In this document: piece after piece, positions 41,201 to 56,200 of the stretch
How the letters are laid out: each line of letters opens with the position of its first letter
Numbering within the stretch: the stretch's first letter is position 1
Origin: Schistosoma haematobium
Lineage: Eukaryota > Platyhelminthes > Trematoda > Strigeidida > Schistosomatidae
DNA length: 64,000 nt
Assembly: GCF_000699445.3 (NCBI RefSeq)
Contig: NC_067196.1
Span: 87,150,364 to 87,214,363 of the forward strand
Reading direction: 5' to 3'
Translations under genes and position numbers: made by a program
Notes under the pieces: model-generated
What the model saw: the letters and a program-made list of their open reading frames with translations, nothing else
Databases searched by the model: none
What the model was told of the DNA's origin: nothing

Positions 41201-44200
41201 CCTAGTGATTAGTAACTATTATTACGAAATTAAGGCTTTGTATACCCAAATAATTGTGTTCAGCTACAAAATAAATTGAATTAGTCTATTGGCCGTATTA
41301 CTATTTGACCAACAGAGCTTGATCATTCTTAAATATTTCAAAATTATTATTTTAGCAAAAAAAAGCAAGTGATAAATATAGTAATATCCAAAAACAATCA
41401 TTTTATTCAGTTCAAGATCGGTTATTTTAATGATGGCGAATTGAAATGTGTAATTTTCTTATATAATCGAGATTGTTTAAGCCTAATATTTTAGATTGAG
41501 TTATTTAGCCACTGCTTTCTTTCGCTCTACAGTGAGCAATGAACTAAAGGTTGACTTATGGAAATACTATGATTTACGGTAACCAGATTTTATTCAAATA
41601 TAATTTAGAATCGCTTCAAGTTAGTTGTCGTAATTCAGTGTGTTTAAGGCTGGCAAAAGTTGATCTTCATAGAATTTTTTTTCTATTTTATTCTAAGATG
41701 TTAGTATAGTGTTTTAGATCATGTTACTATTACATTTATTTCGTTTATGTTAAAGTATTTAACTGTGGGTCTAATCCATTCCACTTGTTTGTGAATTAAT
41801 ACAGTATCGAGTGTTAGAGTTAACCTCTCAAATAATGGCTACCAATTAAATTAAATAAATAGTAAATAATGTAAATGGACTGATTTCTTATTTTTTAATT
41901 TGATTACATTTATCATTGTTTTATGTTAACCTTTTTTTATTACAGATACACAAGTTGATCCTTCCTACACTGTGACGTTAACTCTTTTAGCAGTTGGAGT
42001 GTTTTTGATTATTTTCACTATTTTATCTGGCCAACCACTTGCAATTATTGGTATCTCTGCTCCTATGTACATTGTTGAATCTTCTTTAGTGTCGGTAAGT
42101 ATTACTAGTGTTTCACTTTTGAAATGTATTACAAAAACTTTGTTTTTATTTTCATTGTGTATAAAAAGACAGTTGATTACGAATTACATTTTAATTCTAG
42201 GATTTAGGTAATTTATTTTTGAGATAATTATGACACTGTTTTGCTTACTTAAATGCAAATTTCTCATTATGGTACATGCCCGTGCAACATTTAGCCTTTA
42301 ACCGTTTTGCCTCCAGCCAGAAGATACCTTATGTGCTGAGAGAATTTAAGGATAAATATGTAGGAGAACTTGTATGAGAAAAGAACAAGAGAAAAAGTGA
42401 GCCGACAACTCAATAAACACGTAATATGTACCTGCATTTATTAATGAAAGCAATCGACATCAGTTGAAAATAACACAAGCGTGAAATCAAAAGAATCAAA
42501 TAATTGAAGTTACAAATTGATAACTTAGGGTTTCGAATGTCTTTTATGTGATCTGTCCAAATAATGTATAAAATGAGCTGCAAGATCGTTGTTTATGGAA
42601 GCTATTGAATAAAAAGTCAACTTTACTGTTCTTGAATGTCCGTCATTTGAATCAGTTTATTCTTTGTACCCTATCTTTCATTAGCTTTTGTTTTGTAAAA
42701 GATTTAATATTGTCATAAATAGAGTTTTCACATGACCGAATGAGATTGCAACCGATTATACACAAAATTCTGGGTCTTGGTCTGATCACTACTTCAAACT
42801 ATTGTCAACAAATTTAGATACTGGTGATTTTTTTTTGCTTCGGAAATGTTAAGTAGTCATGTAGGTGATATAAAATCTGAAAATATAAAGCAGCTTTACA
42901 GTTGTGTTCGCAGGAAATTTCGGGGTTGCTTTGAACAAAAGTAATAGACGTGGAACAAGTATCTTGTTAATAATAGAGAGTAGCTAGTTCATACATTCAT
43001 CAAACATAGTATGTTTATTTTTGTTATCTGTAATTTGTATAAAGTATTCACACATTTAGAGGAAAGAACACACAGTCGTAAGGCAGTCGATCATAATCAA
43101 TTTGTACGGTTGTAACTATCAGTTTTAGGCCCACTCACTGATAGACTTTAATGTCGTTTGAACTTCCAGATCTAATTGTGTTAAACGTCATTATCCAACT
43201 ACATAATCTAAGTTTAAAAGTTCTATTCTTAATAATTTCTGAATAAGAAAATATAAATTTCATAGCAGACAATTATCCATCTATTGCTAAAGAGTAAAAC
43301 ACATAATTTTCTATGTATGCATAATCTTCTCGTTTTTATTAGCCTTGTGTATATTCAGCTGTCAACAACCTTCCTATCAACATTGTTCTACATGTATGTA
43401 TGTATGTATGTATGTATGGCTTGATTTGCATGATACATGTGAATAGATTTTTTATAGCCGTTCACGACGATATGATTTATTAGTTATTGGTTAGTTTCAT
43501 GTATATTTTGATTATTTCACACATCTGGTCTCTATTGATAATTGTAAAGGAAGTAAAAGCTTTAAGATTAAAACAATAACATTTCTAACATGATTATTAA
43601 TAGTCATAACCTCACCTTGCCTATTTTAAATAACTAAATATTCTGAATAAATATATCAGTCAGTCAGTTAACCATTAGCTAAACTGAACCTGGTACATAC
43701 GCGTATCGGTTCATGTTCCTACATCACATCAGCACAGAGATGAAAAAAATTTGTCAAGACAAACATCAAAGTAGTAGAAGAATTAGCAATAACAGTTGTA
43801 GAACAGATTAGTTATAGACAATATTATTTGATAGGAAAGAATGAAAATAAAGAGTAAAGAGTATAAGGCAATTTCTAAAAAAATTAGATCTGAGGGTAGG
43901 CAGTGAATGAATGCTTGTATGACAATGTAAGTCTCCGAATATTGATTACAGTAATTGTGTGGACCCTGATCAATTAATCTGAACCTCACTTCGATAACCG
44001 ATGACTTCATGGACTGATGCGTGGTCTTGGTTCGACTGCTATACATATGCTTTAATCCATAACTTTTATATTCCTCGTTTTATTTATACAAACTGTTTAT
44101 ATTGTGTAAAATATTCATGTCAAACTCATAAATTAACTAAATTTCTTTCCCGTTGATTGTTTCTAATCATACTTTTTCCACATAAATTTAGACAACTTAA

Positions 44201-47200
44201 ATAAATCATAAACTCATTCTATTCCGAATATTCAATCATTACTCATTAGTTTATTGAATATATGCTTTTTGTTAATTAATCATAAATTTTAATTACTAGG
44301 CCTAATAAATTTAGTGAGCGATGTTATCATGAACTATAATGAATGGTTCATAATAATAATGCGGCACTGAGTTTAGACAAAGAGTTATTGCAAAACTTTC
44401 TATATTCTAATCAGAAAAATTTGGGAGGATGAACAAGAATCCACAGACTTGAAAAAAGGATAGCTCATCAAGATACCAAAGACAGAAGATCACATCGATT
44501 GTGGAAACTACACATGTATCACAGCAGTATTGGTACCAGGATACATTTTCAATAGGGTGTTGTTGAACCGAATGAAAAATTCAGTAGACACCAAAATTCG
44601 AGATCAACAGTTCGAATTCCGTAAAGATCGCTAGTACACAGACCAAATCATGAGATTACGGATCATTTTTTAACAATCAGATGAATGGAACTCGTCACTA
44701 TTAATCAACATTCTTGGGCATCATTCCTACAATTGAAGAACATATGGAACTCAAAACAACTCTTTGTCAACCAATATCAAAGTCAGAATTTTCAATACGA
44801 AGGACAAGACAGTTCTACTGTACGGAGATGAGACTTGAAAAACTAGCACAACCATTTCCAAAAGTGTGTAGGTATTTTTGTAAACATTTGTCTATAAAAA
44901 TGCCCAATGCTTATTGACCGGATACCATCAGCAACAACCTACTGTGGAGGAGAACAAATCAGTTTCGAGCTGAAGAGGAAATTAAGAAAAAATAATGGAG
45001 GTGGTTGGCAAATACGTTGCGAAAATCACCAAAATACACCATGAGACATGCTCCAACTTGGAATACTCAAAGCAAAAAGGAATGAAGAAAAGCAAAGAAC
45101 ACATTGCTCAAGGAAGTGAAGGCGAACATCAAAAGAGTAAATAACAGTGGGAAACAACTGAAAAGCAAAGTTAAAAACAGAATTGTTCAGAGAATCCTAA
45201 TCGATGTCCCATGTTCCTGCATGAGGTGTAACAGGCAAAGTGAAGTGAATTATTATGAGAAAACATTCCTGAATGAAACAGATTCAAATTCTTAAAATGT
45301 TAATTATAAATTATTGTTGTTTATTACATTTCTAAATGGAAGACAACAATTTTTTTTGTTTGTTATCAATATCATAATTAAAAGAAGGGGTTTGTGGAGA
45401 TTTTAGAAAGTTCACAGATTGGAATCATGAGTCAGTTGAAGCTTTACCACCATGGAGAACCTCGAAGCACTGGACGACCGTTTCGTCCTAGTATGGAACT
45501 TCCAATCAGTGCGCATCCACGATCCCGCACCCCGCGATATTCGAACCCAGGATCTATCAGTCTCGCGCCAAGCGCTTAACGAACCAGACCACTGAGCCGA
45601 CATCCAATTGTGTTAATGTCTAACTTCAAACAACCCACGAAGTTGCGCCACCGTATGTCATTGTCTTCAGTGAGCTGATATCTCATAACAGACCTGGTTG
45701 AACTCCACTGATAACGGATTCTCACTAGAACTCCAGGAGTATCTCTTGAAGTCAGTCACTAGTGAGCAGATGATTATTATCAGAAGGGGTTTGTGGAGAT
45801 CTTAGAAATTTCACAGATTGAAGTCATGTGTGCGGGATCGTGGATGCGCACTGCCGAGGAGTCCCATACTAGGACGAAACGGCCGGCCAGTGCTTTCAAG
45901 TTTTCCACGGTGGTCTAGCTTCAATTTACTCATGATTTCAATCTGTATAATTAAAAGAGACAGATTATAAATAAATAAATTTCTAAATGAACATGTTTCG
46001 TTTTCTAATGTTGTATATTAGTTGAAAAAGACTAACTGATTCAGTCAAGTTTAATTTCATTAAGATTTCAATTTCATGTCCATGATTCTTTTGTAGATAA
46101 TAGATTTGATCTGTTTCAGTGTTGAAGAACTATTCCACTTGAATGATATTACATATATATATATATATATATAATCAGTTGATGAGGTTGTGAATCTTCG
46201 ACTGAAATGGTTGGGCCACGTGTTACATATGCCTGAACGCCGATTACCACGACGTGCAATGCTAACTAGTGTTGTAGATAGTTGAAAGAAATTTAGGAGC
46301 GACCAAACCAAAACGTGGCATCAGTGTTTGAAGTCACTAATTTCTAGTCTGAGCCATGTTGGTCGATGCAGACTAGTTGATTGTGATCCGCGTGACTATC
46401 GTTACCAATGGTTGGAGACTCTTAGTGAGATTAAAATCGCTTCATATCTTTCTACGTACTATATCTTTATATGCAATCTTTATATATATTACCACCATTG
46501 AATTAACCACTTCTATGAATCCGGTGTTCATCTTGTTGTTTTAATGCGGTATGGCAACCTAGACCGATGTATATACGTGCCTGGATCTATGTTGCAGCTG
46601 ACTGACTGACTATACAAATCAATAATTTTCTTTCTTTTCTACTTAATATCTATAATCTTTTAATTCAAAAGTGTCTACCTCTATTGATTTAATCACTTCT
46701 CATATATTATTATTATTATTATCATTTTATTTCAACTAAATAAGAAAAATATGAAAAATTTGTATTGTTATTAATCCATAGTTAGATGTTCTTTCTAAAA
46801 TAAGATATTTTGCTCAATATATTACTAATATTGTGAATAATCATTATAGATATTTGGAAAGTATTAGTTAAATATATATTTGCATACATTTATTATATTA
46901 GTTCCGAGTAATGATATATTATAGGTATTTTTATATATAATATGCAGGTCAGTAAACAAATTTCTAGCCTAACTTTAGTTTTTTTTGTGTTATTTCTTCT
47001 GTTTTTTTTGTAACCAAAGGACAAATATGTCAAGGTTATATGAAGCATTATTTTTTTGCGTTACAGAAGTATGCTCAATGATGTGCCACATGGTTTACAT
47101 AAGCGAAACATTATCATGTCTAAAAACTAAACTTGTACATAATCATATATATATGTCTCCTAAACTTAAGAAATATATATTGAATATATTTATTAATTTA

Positions 47201-50200
47201 TATGACTGTTGTGGATATTATTTGATAGATGTCATTAAAGATGATTATAAATGTTAGGTGACTGAAGGTAGCTGAAAGGAAAACGCAAACCTAGGTTTCA
47301 TGCTGGTTGATGCTCAACAACATGCTCTACCTATAATAATGAGTGAACTTAGTCGTCCACCTCCATAGTCTGAGGCTCTACTACTAAGTTATTTGCGTCC
47401 GTGTCCCTCTAGATTACAGTTACATTTTCTTAACTAGTGCTTACTAGCATGAAACTTACGTTCAGAATTTCCTGTACGCGACCATTTAACACCTAAATAC
47501 AGTGTATGTAATGTCAAATTACTTAAATTAATGGGCAAATTACAACTTGATCAATATAATTTGTTTATTTTTTAAAAGATCAGTCAAACATGACACTGTT
47601 TTACATTCGATATATCTGAAAACTTTTTCTAGTTCACCCATAATACACTTCTGGCTAAATGTATTGTTATTTTGTGTGCAGCTGATCTGTCGTTTAATTC
47701 GCTATAGAGATTGTGATACCTGTGTTTAATAATGACAAACGGTGATAAGGATTTTCCGATATGGTTATCGAAGTGTATACTGTCAATCACTACTCATTTA
47801 TACTAAATTATGAAACAAGTGAATAACAGGATATATTTATTAAACATTCACCAACTAAAATGTTCATTCAAAATAAATGGAATATGACTAGGAGTGATAT
47901 CCAGAACGCGCATTTCGTCACATCTGGGACCCTTCATCTGAATATGCCTAGGTATAAATTAATATTCACCCCGAGATTCAAACCCTGTACCTTTGACTTC
48001 AAATATCTAACGCGTTATCCACTTAGCTAATGAGTTTTACTTATGAAAATTGATATATCGCAACAATTTGCACAATATTCACATATGCTGATTAAGACTG
48101 ATCAAAATTCAGTCAAAAACATTAAAAGGATGATCCAAAACTACTACAAATTAAAGTTATTCAAAATTTCATACGACTGGAAACATTATTATGCGTTAAA
48201 TCTGTTGAGCTTTATGGTCTAAGCTTAAAGGTTTACCATCCTTCTTACAAAAAAAACCATTAGCACTATAAACTTCCAATTCAGTGAATGTAACTCCACC
48301 AAAATCGTCCTACGAAGGTATAAATCTTTCCGATCACCTCATGATCTATTTTCAATCTACATTGAACTAATTTGAGTGAGCTTACTGAATTTCAAGTTGC
48401 AACGGTATTTCAGTAGCCTGATATCTCCTATCGGATCGCGTGATTATCGTTATCGGTTTAGACGTATAACCAATCCTTGCACATAAATATCAACTTAAAT
48501 CGCGTTTGTGAATAACGGAATTAAATAAGTCAAACACGAGAATGGATTTTTAATACATATAATATTTTATACAATCGCTAATCCAGACAAACGATCAAAG
48601 AAACGAAGCAAAACAAAATGATGCGCGGTGGAGAAGATATGTGAGCCAACTCGCTTTAATCAAGCCTTAATCGATATTTATAATCAAACGAAAACAAGTT
48701 ACAAATATGTGATGAATAGGATAAGCAATGCACACACATACGGCATACATAAAAACATTCAAAGTTGATAAGCGAATACTCAACAAGGTCAAAACGTGAC
48801 TTTAGAACAATAAATGAGTTGGCCTGTCCAAAAGCTATAATAAGCCATATGGGCTAGCATATCAGTACAGCATATTGTAAAAAAATCCCATCATATATTT
48901 ACTATTAAATAATTAAATCTGTTTTGTGTTTACATTTAAGTGCTTACAATATTTTGAAACTTCGCTTCTTTTTCATTTATAATCTTTATATAATGGGATA
49001 TGTCATTCACCGTAAGGAAATCCTATTTATATACTGGTTGGTTATGTCATTCAATTGGAAACATTAGTACTAATTCATTTGAATCGTGACAAAGTTGACA
49101 AACAGAAAAGAATGAATAAACTTGACATCGAATGTTGATTATTGAAAAATTAATGTAAATGAAAAATTCTATTTACACAATTTATAAATGTATAATTAAT
49201 TTTCTGTTTCATTAACATTAACATTAGAAATTGATCTATTAACTTACTATCTAAGTTACATTGTTTAAAGTTGAATTAAAAATAATATCTTAAAAAAATT
49301 CTACAATCTATCAAAAAGTATACAATTTTAAAATTAGTTGCGGGTAAACTATAACTAGTTTTCTCCCCACGACCAATAATCACTACGGGGTTGGAAGATA
49401 AATTAACTAGAATAGCCACCTCCTTCTGTATCTATCAATTCAACTACTCCTGTGAAGAAAGTTATATTGGCAGATGTTCTAGGAATTTGTACATTCGGGC
49501 TCGTGAGCACCTCCCCGTGTGGTTAAGCAAATATGTGGTCAAAACTGTTAACGGCTCCATCTTAGATCATCTAGGTCAAATAGGACATACAGCCAACATG
49601 GAGAAATCTTTTGCAATAATTTATCGTGTTAACAGCAGTCTACCTAATTCCGTCAGACTGCGAATCCTACAGACGGCTGAAGCAATTGCTATTTGGATCA
49701 AAAAGTCAGAGCTTTGCGTCCAAAGAAGTATGTTCAGCCACTCCTTTTACCCTGCCCAACTAGTTAATAATTAATTTTATGATGTGGTGACGTAATCTGA
49801 TTAATGTTCATTTTATGTCCCAAACATTATTATTATTATCTTAACCACTGTGATTATCTTCTTTATCATTGTTATTATCATTATCTTTACACTTGATAAC
49901 CTTTTGAGGATTTTATTCAATATCCACCCCTAAATCTACTATATCTGACCTAATTCATATGATTCTACATATTACGTAACTTCAGATTTTTATTCCATTA
50001 GTTTCTCTCTCACCCCATGTTGACCATATCTATTCTGATCATTTATCTCACAATTTCATTTCGCTTATAAACTGATTCAAGTTAACACTTCATATTAGTC
50101 ATCCCAAGATTAACAATTTTATTTTATATAACAAACAACAATTCTCAATTCACATATTACAATTTCCAAATGATGATGTACTCTGCCTTAAATTTGGCCA

Positions 50201-53200
50201 ATTTTATGGATTATTAATTTGGATATGAGATAATTGTAGAACCTGATGAGAAATTCATTGAAAAGAATATTCTTCATTCATATAAATTGTGTTTTAATTT
50301 TAAAATTAGTTGTTTAGTGATTTGTGAAAAATAAAACAAAATTGAATTGATGTTTCTATGTGATAATTCAGTAATTTAATTAATAAGTAATCTGTCATTT
50401 GTTTAATTAATAAAACATTGCTCAGTATTATAAACATCAAATACAGTCAACAAAGTATAGTTTATAAGGTATTTAAATGTTACCGTTTATATCATTATTG
50501 AAGCTTATGAAGTAAAATTTAACTGATCAGCGCATACACATTTACATTAGTAGGATAACATTAGTTAATTGAATTTCATTTGTTTCCTTATCTTTTATCA
50601 ATGCTCTTAATCCTATTTCCTTTTCTGTTGTTGTTGTTTCCTTCTTACTTTCCAGGTTTCAAGGAGTACAGGTGTCGATTTTAAACAATTAAGATTTTGG
50701 AGTGCTTTTTATTGTTCTATATTTGGTTTCATATTTGTCGGTTGTAATATGTCTGGGATAGCCAAACATATAAGAAGATCAGTAGAAGAAGTATATAATT
50801 CATTTATTGGATTTTTCTTTTTACTTAAAGCATTATTTACAATGTTTTTAGTAAGTGGTTTGATACAAGTTTGATTCTTTGTTTTTCATTTTTATTTTGT
50901 AATTATTTCAAATGATTGTTAATTGATGTAGAAATTGTCTACATTTTATACAGGCTAGTAGTTTTGTTCTAGTATAGAATCCTTCAGAATAGCTCAGGTA
51001 CGATCCCGTATGAAAAGGAGCTCAGGATCTTACAGCTTCGCTGAATGCCTTTCGCCCTAGGATCATTGTGCTAGAATCCAATGGTATTTATATCCTTGTT
51101 ACACCAATAATACTGTATACTTTGGTCCCCATTTTATTAGTCGACTGGTATAAATATATTTGCAGAACGTCTGATAGCTTGCCAAACAGAACAATTCAAA
51201 TGTGTAATGGACGAGAACACAAGCGGGGACAATCGAATGTATTTAAATACGAAATTACAGGATATCTTAGTAAAATCTGAGGACCATACAGTAAATATTT
51301 AATTTACAAAATGTCAATCAATCATCTCATACTTCACTGTTCCTTCATTTCCATAACAATCATTCTCTGTCCTCGTTCTCTCTACTTCGATCTTCTTAAC
51401 CTTTAACTATCAGGTATTTCACTTTCAATTTATGATACATACTACTTATATCTGTCGACATCAGTAGCACACACAACAAATGTAGTCCATTAAAATAGTA
51501 TATTTTTCTCAGTTCTTTGTTTCCCGGTTGTATAATAATCAATTGATGTTAAACACAGAATGCCTTATAACAGTATATAAATCATATCACCAATCCAACT
51601 AGTGTAAGCTATCATTTATCTGTAAACCAACACCGTATAAAGTGTTTTCTATAAAATAAACGTCTATGAGTTATTTTATACTACTTCAATTAAGCGATAC
51701 GAAAAATGACAGGAATTTTTTTGTATTAACTACGTTCATCTTAGAATATATGTTTGGACGACAACTAGTTTGATACTGCTTCCCATTATTCTATTTGAAA
51801 TGTTCTAAAGATTATTGATCACTTTAAATGTTTTCATTTAACTTCACGTAATTTTTTTTTGCTCAAAGACCACACATTATTAAAAACACAGCTAATTTTA
51901 AAAGAGACATTTCACCAATTTTAGGAAACAGTTGCCTTTATAATAAAGAAGAATTTACCCTTTTAACTTGTTTAATCCTTTGATATGAAACAAAAGGTAA
52001 TATATCTAGATAGCAAGACGAGAGTTTTGCTAATTGCTAACAATTGTATGATCAGGGTGACAGTTTAATTGAATGTTGTATATATTAATGGTCATTTAGC
52101 CTCCCATGGGACTGGTAACATAAGTTTTACAATATTTTTGCGATGGTCTCAACCTACATATTTAAAGCGGTCATCTTACGACTAGCACTTCTTCTTCATA
52201 GAGATAAAATCTATGGGGCTTTTAATGGAGCTGTGATCGCTGGAATGATTAGTTTAGCTGTCTTGCTAAACAACATCATCAACATAAACTTTCTGTAAAT
52301 GTGTCAGGAAATTCTTATGGCTCACTTATATCTGAACTTTTTACTATTGATGATTTTGTCAAGAAAGACAATTAGAGCTTCAGAATTGAAGCATCTGACC
52401 CAAAGAATTCAACCCAACAAAAATCATCATTCTGAACAACAAATCTCCACTACCTCGAAATTTATACTGTTTGATTAACAAGAATTTACATTTTTCTAGT
52501 GAATATAATTGGGTTCAAACAATGCGTCTTCATTATATCGGTCAACATACTAACCGAGTAGAATTACATTCAACTGACAAAGAAATTAATAGACAGTTAA
52601 CTATCACTGGTTCCCTTATACTTTTCTTTGTGTGATCGAACTCTTGGACAATATTAATGTAGGTCTATAGATTACAGTTATAACAGTGTATTTGATACTG
52701 TTATACCGTTGTTAATAAATTCAGTCTGCATACAACTGAATATTACAATGAAAATAAGTAATATGAAATTAATTTATATATGATATATATGGTATGTCTG
52801 GTCAACAATAGCAACTTGAGATCAGGAAAGAACATAGTATACAGACTGATTTTCGTATTGGTTGTTTGAAATTAATTGGCATATGTGTATACAGTGAGGA
52901 ATTTTTCGATATTATTACGTTAAATCACAAGTATTATAAGTAAAGATAGATGGTGGCTAGCTGTGGCATCCAGGAAGTGTGTTTTGTGCATTCCGCTTAA
53001 GATGCACGTATGCCAATAAGAGACTAACCAATTAAGGTCCTAAACGTCAATGAGAATATTCAAGAAACTAATACAAAAATGAACTAAACTTCACCCGATT
53101 GCACAAACTATTGGCTACCTGGACTCAGTAGCTGAGCTAATAAGGCAATGGCATTTGAAGTGGATGGTACTGATTTTGAGTCCGGGAGTGAACATCGACT

Positions 53201-56200
53201 TTGAGATGAAGGTACATTCAGCCGACAAGTCAACCAGTAATCGTCATATATCTCTGCTGATGGTATACAGATATTTTAATCTCCAATACTTTACATGGCG
53301 CAATACATATTTTTGCTAGATTCTAGTTGTATCTACAATAAATGTTGTGTAAGTTACCATTGAGAGTAAATCGCTAACATAGTAAAGGCAAGTTTGCATG
53401 TCTAAAGTAAGAAATAGTAACACAACTTTATGAATCATAGGTCTTTATGATGTATTTTCGGGGTGAGGAATTATTGAAAATTTGTTTGTTTCTTGTTCAA
53501 GCATACTAATTTTTAGAGAATTCTCAGCTCTTTAAAGATTTAATCTCTTCAGGATCATTTATTTACTAAATCGACTACATAAATTCTTCAGCCAGCATTG
53601 CCTTAATATTCTCGAGCTATTTTTCCGTTTAGAAGTTTGTTTGCATTAAATAGTATTATGGAAATGGCTTAAAAATTTGAATACTTGAACATCCACTGCT
53701 TTAGCTTGAACAATTGAGTAATATCATTAGCATGTGCCCTTAGGATCGTTGTACTAGAATCCAATGGTTCAAAATTCAAACTTCGGTATTTATATCTTTG
53801 TTAGACCAATATCACTGTATAGTTTGGTCCCCGGTTTATCAGTCAACTGGTATAAGTATATTTGCAGAACGTTTGATAGCCTGCCAAAGGTAATACCTCT
53901 AGATAGCGAAACGAAAGTTTTGTTAATTGCTAGCAATTGTATGATCAGGGTGACCGTTTATTGACTTAAATTGTAAATTCAGTTGTTTGGTTAGACAAGT
54001 CATCAAGAAATAGATCACTTTTAATGATGATTAATTCACCTAACAGAAATGATTAGGAGTTTTAGCTCATGAGATTGGGTTTATGAAATCAGTAACTCAC
54101 TACGTTTCATGAATTTTCATACATGAAATTAGATGATCTTACGATGAATACAAACATTAGTTAAGTATATCTTCCTTTTTAATGAAAACAAATATTTTCC
54201 ATATTTATTTAATCCATCATGTTTATTACTAATAATCATATTGACAGTAATTATCAAAATTTATTTTATAAATTTATAGTTGATTCCTGCTAAACCTGTG
54301 GATAACACTCCAATATCTAGAATGGCTTATTATCAAAAATTAGCAGTAGCTGGAGTTACACTATTTTTAGCATTTATAATGCTCCAGTTCTGTTTAATAC
54401 TTGCTCAGTTAAAACGTGGGAATTACTTTAGAAGGAATGTAAGTCTTTTTGGGTATTAGATATCTTTTTCCTTTTATAATAGTTTCATAATATAAAATCT
54501 CTTATGTATCTTTTCTTAAACGGTTCATACTGTCAATGTTAATCTTAATCAGTACATAGCTATTAGAAAAACAACATGTGCTCTACTGATTAATGTGACA
54601 GTTAAAGGTGCAAGTTTAATTTATGGACAACATTTGAATGGCTTTGAGAAACTTCAGTTACTTTTCAAGGTCAAAATAGGGTTAAAAATTAGTAATCGGA
54701 GTTAGGAGTTAAGATTAAGAATTGAAATTAGAGTTTTCATAATAAAGTGATATAAATTTTAATGTCAAAATGCTAATTAGCTACATGGATGAATAAATTT
54801 CCTGTCTAAATTCAAGATTCATTATCCTAAATCTGATTGATTCGTCTATGATTTATAGTCTCATCCAACTGAAATTTATTTCGTTTCAGTGCAGAACATG
54901 AAGCTATTTCATTAAAGTCAATAACTGTAATGCTGATTTTCGATGACGTCTGCTTTTGAATGTTAATATTCCAAACAAATGAAATTGTTAAAGTGATGCT
55001 GATAGAAATCTAGCACTTAGAAAAAATTTACTGATAAAAATCAACTTGCATCACATAAAATAAATGAAGTGGCTAAATCAGTTCCTTCAAAGAACTGGAT
55101 TTATAATCATGTTCCTCCTTAAAATGATAAGAAGCCTCATCAATTAAAAAAGTGAGAATGAGATGAGTATAAATGGAAATACTAGTCCTGTTTTCTCTTC
55201 AAAATGAAACACTTTTTGATAAACAATTTTTTCTGTACCAAATAATTCTGCAATTGTGTTGTTTTATCAGTTAGGCCTAACTTTTGAACTTAACCAGTAA
55301 CCAATGATATTTTAGCCAACCAATTTATTTGTACATTTTTCTACTTGATATATATATATAACACATAACTCATAGAAAAACTAAAATCATGAATTCAATT
55401 ATAGAATTACAAAAATCATCAGTGACTGGCTTCAAAAGTTCTTTCCTGTAGTTCTAGCGAAAAGCAGTGACCAGTGGAGTTCAACCGTAACTCACTAAAA
55501 ACAATGGTGGACGGTGGCGCAGTAGCCGGCTAAATGGTCTAGTGGTTAAGCGTTCGCACATGAGACTGATAGGTCCTGTGTTCGAATCTCGCGGGAGCCG
55601 GATCGTGGATGTGCACTACTGAGGAGTCCTATACTAGCACGAGACAGCCGCTTAGTGCTTCCAGGTTTTTCACAATGGTCTAACTTCAATTGACACATGA
55701 ATTGAATTATAAAATTACTAAAAATCTTCACTAAAATCCCTTTTTGAAAATAAATATTTATCAAAAAAAAACAGAATGAAACCTAATCAAAATATAGATT
55801 TTATTATGTAAATGTTTTAATGGATAAAATAAAATGTTTACTTTTTTAAATTAAAAAAAAAATGAGATTTTTGGCAATAGCTTATCAACTATTGTTAATC
55901 AAAGAGTATTCGATATCTGTTTTCTATTAATTCATATCTTATTATTAACAAACACTTTATCATCTTATGCGAAATCAAATATATAACCCTTAAAGCAATA
56001 AATGGTTTAATATTTCATCTTATTCAATATTGTTATTTTACTTTATTGAAGTGATGTCAATGAAATCTGAATAACTATTCAAGATTTTTTAGTTCAATAA
56101 TACTTACTTACTCTTGTTAGGCCGCCGACCAGCATTCTCAAATCTACTCTGTCCTGAGCCTTCCTTTCCAGTTCTGTCTAATTGCTGTTCATTTATCTCA

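Larger units (their letters stand above)
33684..41945 (+). other. SLC4 intron, 8.3 kb, transposon-rich
   Basis: The first 3.5 kb is plain AT-rich sequence apart from an ATT run at 36122-36147. From 37.3 to 41.1 kb it holds a SINE palindrome, an RTE fragment, a Merlin element and a Penelope-like element almost back to back. Confidence 0.82.
42095..50655 (+). other. SLC4 intron, 8.6 kb, transposon-rich
   Basis: Holds retrotransposon tails, RTE debris, SINEs, a decayed foldback repeat, a minus-strand Smalpha and a Penelope-like copy (49341-50295). The segments 42350-42670 and 48480-48870 are less AT-rich and may be one further, unassigned repeat family. Confidence 0.8.
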
